A stretch of 64,000 bases of DNA. It comes from Halosimplex carlsbadense 2-9-1. GTDB taxonomy: Archaea > Halobacteriota > Halobacteria > Halobacteriales > Haloarculaceae. The notes beneath the pieces were generated by a model. The model saw only the letters and a program-made list of their open reading frames with translations, did no database searches and was not told the DNA's origin. Location: the NCBI RefSeq assembly GCF_000337455.1, contig NZ_AOIU01000033.1:145263-209262 (forward strand). Direction: 5' to 3'. Position 1 is the stretch's first letter; each line of letters starts with the position of its first letter. The translations under genes were made by a program, and so were the position numbers. Of the stretch, positions 59,857 to 64,000 are shown in pieces.

Positions 59857-60162
59857 CCGTCGTGACTCACCCCGTCCGGCCGCACGCGTCCACCCGGCTC
59901 GGTCTCGATTTCTCCCGTTCCGGAAAATAGTTGCCGTGTCATGATATGTGAAGGGCCGCGAGGCGCCCCGCCCCGCGGTCGTCGTCGTGGGGAGGAGCGG
60001 ACTAAACCGTATAAGGGAAGCGGTATTTCGCTGACAATACGTACCGGCTCGGCGCCGGAAACGGGCCTGGCGCTCGCCGGTTACGCGACGGTACGGATCG
60101 GGTAGTTGCCGGGTTCGGGGGACAGCGGCGCCGGCGCGCCGTCGCGCGACCGGATGCGCGAC
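59857..60162. other. 306-bp intergenic region upstream of the MEDS/GAF regulator
   Basis: No gene is seen here. The part next to 59856 is AT-richer (GAAAATAGTTGCCGTGTC and ATGATATGTGAAG) and should contain the promoter of the leftward regulator. The part near 60005-60045 (CCGTATAAGGG, GACAATACG) has further TATA-like pieces. The alcohol dehydrogenase stop is at 60163. Confidence 0.5.
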
Positions 60163-61218
60163 TCAGAACGCGGTGACCACTTCGACGCCGACGGTATCGA
60201 AGTCGCTCATCGCCGCCAGCCGGTCGGGCACCTCGCGGAGCGCGACGCGGTCGGTCACCAGGGCCCCGGGGTCGACCTGCCCGGCGGCGACCATCGCGAA
60301 GATGTCGTCGTATCGGCGTGGGGGCATGCCACGGGAGCCGGCGACCGTCAGGTCGTCCTGCACGAGGCGGTCGACCGGTAGCGCCACCTCGCCGCGGTCG
60401 GCCTCGCCGGTCAGTCCGACCTGGACGTGCGTGCCGCCGCTCCCCAGCGAGTCGAGAGCCGTCCGGAAGGTCTCGGCGGATCCGAGCGCGTCCATCGACA
60501 GGTCCGCACCGCCGAAGCGCTCGCGGACGCGCTCGGGGGCGTCGACGGCCTCGGCGTTCAGCGTCGCCGCGGCACCGATGTCGGCGGCCAGTTCCAGCGG
60601 TGCCTCGCGCACGTCGACGGCGACGGGCGTGGCCCCGAGCGCGGCGGCGATCTGGACCGCGGAGAGGCCAACGCCGCCGCAGCCGACGACGGCCACCACA
60701 TCGCCGCCGCCCACGTCGGCGGTCACGTCCAGCGCCTCGAAAGCGGTGACGAACCGACAGCCCATGCTCGCCGCGGCGACCGCCGAGACGCCCTCGGGGA
60801 GGTGGACGGCGTTCACGTCCGCCGCGGGGACGTGGAAGCGCTCGGCGAACGCCCCCGGCGCGGCGGGTCCGAACCCCAGCGCGGTCGCGCCCTCGCAGTA
60901 GTTCTGCCGTCCCGCTCGGCAGGCCGGACACGTCCCGTCGGCGAGGCTGAACGGGACGACCACGCGGTCGCCGACCGCGACGGTCTCCACGTCGGCACCG
61001 ACTTCGCGAACGGTTCCCACGGGCTCGTGGCCCAGGACCTGCCCCGTCGGGACGCGGTCGTCGACCCAGTCGCCGTGGCCCTGCCAGGCGTGCCAGTCGC
61101 TCCGGCAGATCCCGCAGGCCTCCGTCTCGACGACGACGCCGTCGGGGTCGGGCTCGGGTTCGGGCACGTCGCGGAGTTCGAGCGGTTCGCCGTGCTCGGC
61201 GAGGACGACTGCGCGCAT
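60163..61218 (-). CDS. Zinc-dependent alcohol dehydrogenase (MDR family)
   Basis: A 351-residue medium-chain dehydrogenase. The catalytic zinc site is ACGICRSDWHAWQG with VLGHEPVGTV. The structural-zinc lobe reads DGTCPACRAGRQNYC, where the usual first Cys is Asp. The Rossmann motif is VVAVVGCGGVGLSAVQIAAALGA, with VAVDVRE suggesting NAD(H) preference. VQVGLTGEADRGEV and TVAGSRGMPPRRYDDI follow. Substrate unknown; a sugar or aromatic alcohol is possible. Confidence 0.92.
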   Translation of the reverse strand: MRAVVLAEHGEPLELRDVPEPEPDPDGVVVETEACGICRSDWHAWQGHGDWVDDRVPTGQVLGHEPVGTVREVGADVETVAVGDRVVVPFSLADGTCPACRAGRQNYCEGATALGFGPAAPGAFAERFHVPAADVNAVHLPEGVSAVAAASMGCRFVTAFEALDVTADVGGGDVVAVVGCGGVGLSAVQIAAALGATPVAVDVREAPLELAADIGAAATLNAEAVDAPERVRERFGGADLSMDALGSAETFRTALDSLGSGGTHVQVGLTGEADRGEVALPVDRLVQDDLTVAGSRGMPPRRYDDIFAMVAAGQVDPGALVTDRVALREVPDRLAAMSDFDTVGVEVVTAF

Positions 61219-61308
61219 ACTCGTTCTTTCCGCCCGTGTGCAGTCACCGTTTCGGTCGTCCGGGCGACAGCAGTCCGGTCCTATCGGCGGCGTTCGTCCC
61301 AGCCCCGC

Positions 61309-62349
61309 TCAGTACGCGTATCGCAGGACCGTCTCGCCGTCGCGAGTGACGACCACCGTGTCGCCGCCGTTGTTCCAGACCGCCGAATCGCTGCCCCAGT
61401 AGAGCGTGTCGTCGCTGTCGGTGCCCGAACCGGTACGGAGCGTCACCGTCTCGCCCGGACCGAGCGCGAACCCCGCCGGGAACGCGTAGGTGTGGTCGGC
61501 CTCGTCGCTGACCGTCCAGCCGCCCAGTTCCAGCCGCCCCTCGCCGTCGTTGCCGAAGACCACGTACTCGTCGTTGCGGTTCTCGTGGTCGTTGCCCGCC
61601 GCGTCGGCGTGGACCCGCTCGACGGTCAACCCCGCGGCCGAGGTGACGACCGGCCCGTCGGTGTCGCCCGAGTCGCCGCCGTCGGTCCCGCCACCGCCCG
61701 CCACGGTCGCGCTCGGGTCCCGACAGCGCCAGAGCCCACGGCGGGCCGCCTGGGCGTCGGCCTCCGCGGCGTAGTATCGCTCGGACCGCTGGAACGTGCT
61801 GTCGTAGACCCGAGCGTGCCCGGTCGCGAGCAGCCGGTAGGTGAAGTCCGTGCCGTTCGTCGCGGTCGCGGTGTCAGATGCCTGGGACCCGTCCGCCCCG
61901 CTCGCGTTGACGTGAACGTACGCCAGCAGCCGGTCGTAGCGGTCCCGGCGGTCGGCCGCCGGGTCGGTGACCAGCGTCACCCGTTCGTCGGCCAGCCATC
62001 GCTCGGCGAACGCGCTTGCGTTCTCGCCGGCCGATTCGAGACACCCGGCGCCCGCCTCGTCGTCCGCTACCCCCTCGTACTCCGTCGGGTCGTTGTCGGC
62101 GTGAACTTCGGGCGTGTCGACGCCCAGCAGCCGCACCGTGTCGGTCGAGCCGTTCGCGTAGCGCACGTCGATAGTGTCCCCGTCGACCACGTCGACCACC
62201 GTCGCCGCCGTCCCGTTCGCCGCGTCCGGCGCCGCGGCCGTCGGCCCGGTACCCGGCCCCTCGCCCGTCGACAGCCCCGCGCAGCCGCCGAGAGTCGCCA
62301 GCAGCGCCACTGCGAGGACCGCCGCGACTCGAGCGGGACGACCGTTCAT
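61309..62349 (-). CDS. Lipoprotein with thermonuclease and lamin-tail domains
   Basis: A 346-residue exported protein. The signal ends in lipobox LGGC (about residue 23). A staphylococcal-nuclease domain (about 50-205) shows VVDVVDGDTIDVRY, VRLLGVDTPEV, and the catalytic region DRYDRLLAYVHVN. A Gly/Asp linker then leads to a lamin-tail domain (about 240-346; YVVFGNDGEGRLELGGWTVSDEADHTYAFPAGFALGPGETVTLRTG). It probably degrades extracellular DNA for nutrition or matrix turnover. Confidence 0.92.
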   Translation of the reverse strand: MNGRPARVAAVLAVALLATLGGCAGLSTGEGPGTGPTAAAPDAANGTAATVVDVVDGDTIDVRYANGSTDTVRLLGVDTPEVHADNDPTEYEGVADDEAGAGCLESAGENASAFAERWLADERVTLVTDPAADRRDRYDRLLAYVHVNASGADGSQASDTATATNGTDFTYRLLATGHARVYDSTFQRSERYYAAEADAQAARRGLWRCRDPSATVAGGGGTDGGDSGDTDGPVVTSAAGLTVERVHADAAGNDHENRNDEYVVFGNDGEGRLELGGWTVSDEADHTYAFPAGFALGPGETVTLRTGSGTDSDDTLYWGSDSAVWNNGGDTVVVTRDGETVLRYAY

Positions 62350-62469
62350 ACCCTCGATCGGTCCGCCAACCGCATGAGCGTTGGCACCTCGGACGCGACG
62401 TGTTCGAACCGAAGCGCGGGCAGCGTCCCTGTCCCACAGTATTACAGCGTCGGGATAACCACTGTTCGC

Positions 62470-62658
62470 ATGGCCGGGGACTCACGCAGTGGGACTCTGC
62501 AGACGGGTTCGTACGTGGTCGCTGCCGCTGTGTTGGGCGCCGTCGTGGGATATCTCCGCGAAGGGTCGGTCGGTGGGGCGCTCGCGCTGTCGTTCGCCGT
62601 CGGTCTCGGAGTGGCCCTCGCCGTTCTCGGTCTCGCGGCGTGGAATCGATACTTCTGA
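62470..62658 (+). CDS. Small two-TM membrane protein
   Basis: A 62-residue protein: AGDSRSGTLQTGSYVVAAAVLGAVVG, then YLREGSVGGALALSFAVGLGVALAVLGLAAWNRYF, two hydrophobic helices with a short polar loop. Start ATG 62470. It resembles the many small uncharacterised haloarchaeal membrane proteins. It is divergent from the lipoprotein gene. Confidence 0.65.
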   Translation: MAGDSRSGTLQTGSYVVAAAVLGAVVGYLREGSVGGALALSFAVGLGVALAVLGLAAWNRYF

Positions 62659-62792
62659 GTCCACCGTCGGCCAGCCGTCCGCCGCTCTCTCGCCCGTCCG
62701 TCCTGGCCTCGGCCGTCGCCACCGAACTGGCCGTCCCCGGTCGTCCGGTCACCGACCCTCGATAATAAGCCCCACCGCGGTCTCTCACCGGC

Positions 62793-63569
62793 ATGGCCGA
62801 GGACCCGGAGACCGTGTTCGCGGCGAACCGCCGCTACTGGGACCGTTCGACGCCTCAGAAGATGGACCACGGGAGCTACCCGCTGGCGGCGTTCCGGGCG
62901 GGCGAGTCGACGCTGTTCGACCACGAGCGCGAGGCGGTGGGGGAGGTGTCCGGCCGGTCGCTGCTGCACCTCCAGTGCAACAACGGCCTCGAAACCCTCT
63001 CGTGGGCGCGGGAAGGCGCCGACGCCGTCGGCGTCGACATCTCCGGCGAGAGCCTGCGAGTCGCGCGCGAACTGGCCGCCGAGTCGGGGCTCGACGCGGA
63101 CTTCGTCCAGTGCAACGTCTACGACGTCGCGGACGCGCTCGACCGCGAGTTCGACGTGGTGTACACCGCCCGCGGCGTGCTCGGCTGGCTCCCGGATCTG
63201 GACGGCTGGGCCGACGCGGTCGCCCGCTCGCTCGCCGACGACGGCGTCTTCTACCTCTTCGAAGGGCACCCGCTCGTTCACTCGTTCGACGGCGACCTCG
63301 ACCCCGCTCGCTCGTACTTCGAGACGGGGCCGCGCGAGCGGACCGAGTCGGACTTCGGCGCCGACGAGCGCCACTTCCTGACGCATCACCGGCTGAGCGA
63401 CGTGGTCACGGCGCTGGCCGCGGCCGGACTGCGGGTCGAGTTCCTCCGGGAGCACCCCTTCGACTACTGGCGCCGGTGGGACCGGATGGTCCGAGACGAC
63501 GCCGGTCGCTGGCGGCTCCCCGACGACCCGATCCCGCTCACCTTCTCGTTGCGGGCGAGGCCCGCATAG
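62793..63569 (+). CDS. Class I SAM-dependent methyltransferase
   Basis: A 258-residue methyltransferase. Motif I is LLHLQCNNGLETLSWAREGADAVGVDISGESL, motif II LDADFVQCNVYDVAD, and motif III FDVVYTARGVLGWLPDLDGWADAVARSLADDGVFYLFEGHP. The C-terminal half supplies the substrate site. The replacement of the usual GxGxG by QCNNG is common in this subgroup. Substrate unknown. Confidence 0.92.
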   Translation: MAEDPETVFAANRRYWDRSTPQKMDHGSYPLAAFRAGESTLFDHEREAVGEVSGRSLLHLQCNNGLETLSWAREGADAVGVDISGESLRVARELAAESGLDADFVQCNVYDVADALDREFDVVYTARGVLGWLPDLDGWADAVARSLADDGVFYLFEGHPLVHSFDGDLDPARSYFETGPRERTESDFGADERHFLTHHRLSDVVTALAAAGLRVEFLREHPFDYWRRWDRMVRDDAGRWRLPDDPIPLTFSLRARPA

Positions 63570-63588
63570 CGGCGGCCTCCCTCGGAGA

Positions 63589-64000
63589 TCACTCGCCGAG
63601 CGCGTGAGCGTCCGCCCGTAACTGTTCGACGACCGACGGCCGCCCGCGGACCGACAGCGAAACCGTCTCGGCGCCGTACTCGACGGACTCGACCGCGGCG
63701 CGGTCGTACGCCCGCGAGACGAGACCCATCGCCTCGTCACAGTTGGGGAGCCGCAACTCGGCGCGTTCGGTGGGGAGCCGCTCGGTGACCGCCGCGCGGA
63801 GGCGGTCGAAGTTCGTCCCCGCGCGGACGCTGACCGGCACCGGATCCGGAGCGAGGTCGGCGACCGCCTCGCGGCGCTCGGCCAGCGCGTCGTCGTCGAG
63901 CAGGTCGGTCTTGTTCAGCGCCGTGACGACCGCCGACTCGTCGACGCCCTGCCCGTCCAGCACGTCGAGCGCGACCGCGACCTTCTCGCGCAACTCCGGT
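63589..64000 (-). CDS. hflX: HflX-like GTPase, C-terminal part (truncated by window end)
   Basis: Only the last 137 or so residues are present; the 5' part lies beyond the window. The G4 motif NKTD appears in VVTALNKTDLL and a G5-like VSVRAGTNFDRL follows. The C-terminal domain (RAELRLPNCDEAMGLVSRAYDRAAVESVEYGAETVSLSVRGRPSVVEQLR) is like that of HflX ribosome-associated GTPases. The call depends on this fragment alone; another TRAFAC GTPase is possible. Confidence 0.75.
   Translation of the reverse strand, partial: PELREKVAVALDVLDGQGVDESAVVTALNKTDLLDDDALAERREAVADLAPDPVPVSVRAGTNFDRLRAAVTERLPTERAELRLPNCDEAMGLVSRAYDRAAVESVEYGAETVSLSVRGRPSVVEQLRADAHALGE

Noticed and set aside
1-64000. CRISPR array
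   Set aside because: No set of regularly spaced 24-40 bp repeats was seen; the short direct repeats found occur only twice.
1-64000. Complete insertion sequence or transposase gene
   Set aside because: No DDE, HUH/TnpA or TnpB transposase ORF was recognised. The 218-bp element at 32324 has terminal inverted repeats but no ORF.

Overview
The window is a chromosomal segment of a haloarchaeon (class Halobacteria). Most genes are GC-rich and encode very acidic proteins. Many belong to families known only from haloarchaea (DUF5794, DUF5795, DUF5799, DUF5807, HalOD1, bacterio-opsin-activator-type HTH). tRNA-Trp carries the box C/D-type intron typical of the group, and promoters are TATA-box type with many leaderless starts. 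A Haloarculaceae-like host is a guess from overall flavour, not something the sequence proves.

Layout. (1) 1-1131: AT-rich segment with two small membrane-protein ORFs. (2) 1132-13826: branched-chain amino-acid cluster leuA, ilvB, ilvN, ilvC, a 102-aa companion gene, leuC, leuD, then an inverted chemoreceptor gene and a cyclase-family gene, then leuB. Short leader ORFs with matching promoters precede the leuA core and ilvB. (3) 13845-32873: housekeeping and stress genes: alpha/beta hydrolase, TrkA-N/DHH protein, tRNA-Lys, aldo/keto reductase, tRNA-Val, DUF192, ABC exporter, three UspA proteins, acetyltransferases, a DHH phosphoesterase, a kinase-fold phosphotransferase, a molybdate/tungstate-type modA-modB pair with a divergent ModE-like regulator, guaB, DUF5794 and DUF5795. 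(4) 32937-47246: intron-containing tRNA-Trp followed by a 14.1-kb integrated element with 15-bp att repeats. (5) 47319-64000: small haloarchaeal proteins, a six-gene VWA/MoxR/DUF58 operon read leftward, a large MEDS-GAF-HTH regulator, an alcohol dehydrogenase, a nuclease-like lipoprotein, a methyltransferase and the 3' part of an HflX-like GTPase.

The integrated element is the most interesting part. It has the virion cassette order of pleolipoviruses: small multi-TM protein, large signal-peptide/C-anchored spike, two membrane proteins, P-loop ATPase. It also has a rolling-circle-type Rep with a candidate origin just upstream, and an intact tyrosine integrase overlapping a zinc-ribbon gene, next to a divergent ribbon-helix-helix gene. 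Between Rep and the virion cassette sits an AT-rich two-gene unit: a cGAS/DncV-like nucleotidyltransferase plus a 2TM/beta-barrel protein matching the Cap15 CBASS effector. A Dam-type methylase with a convergent Mrr-like endonuclease lies further right. The element thus looks like a temperate virus carrying two antiviral systems.

All calls come from reading the sequence and recalling family features. No database search was possible, so DUF numbers and subfamily names are from memory.
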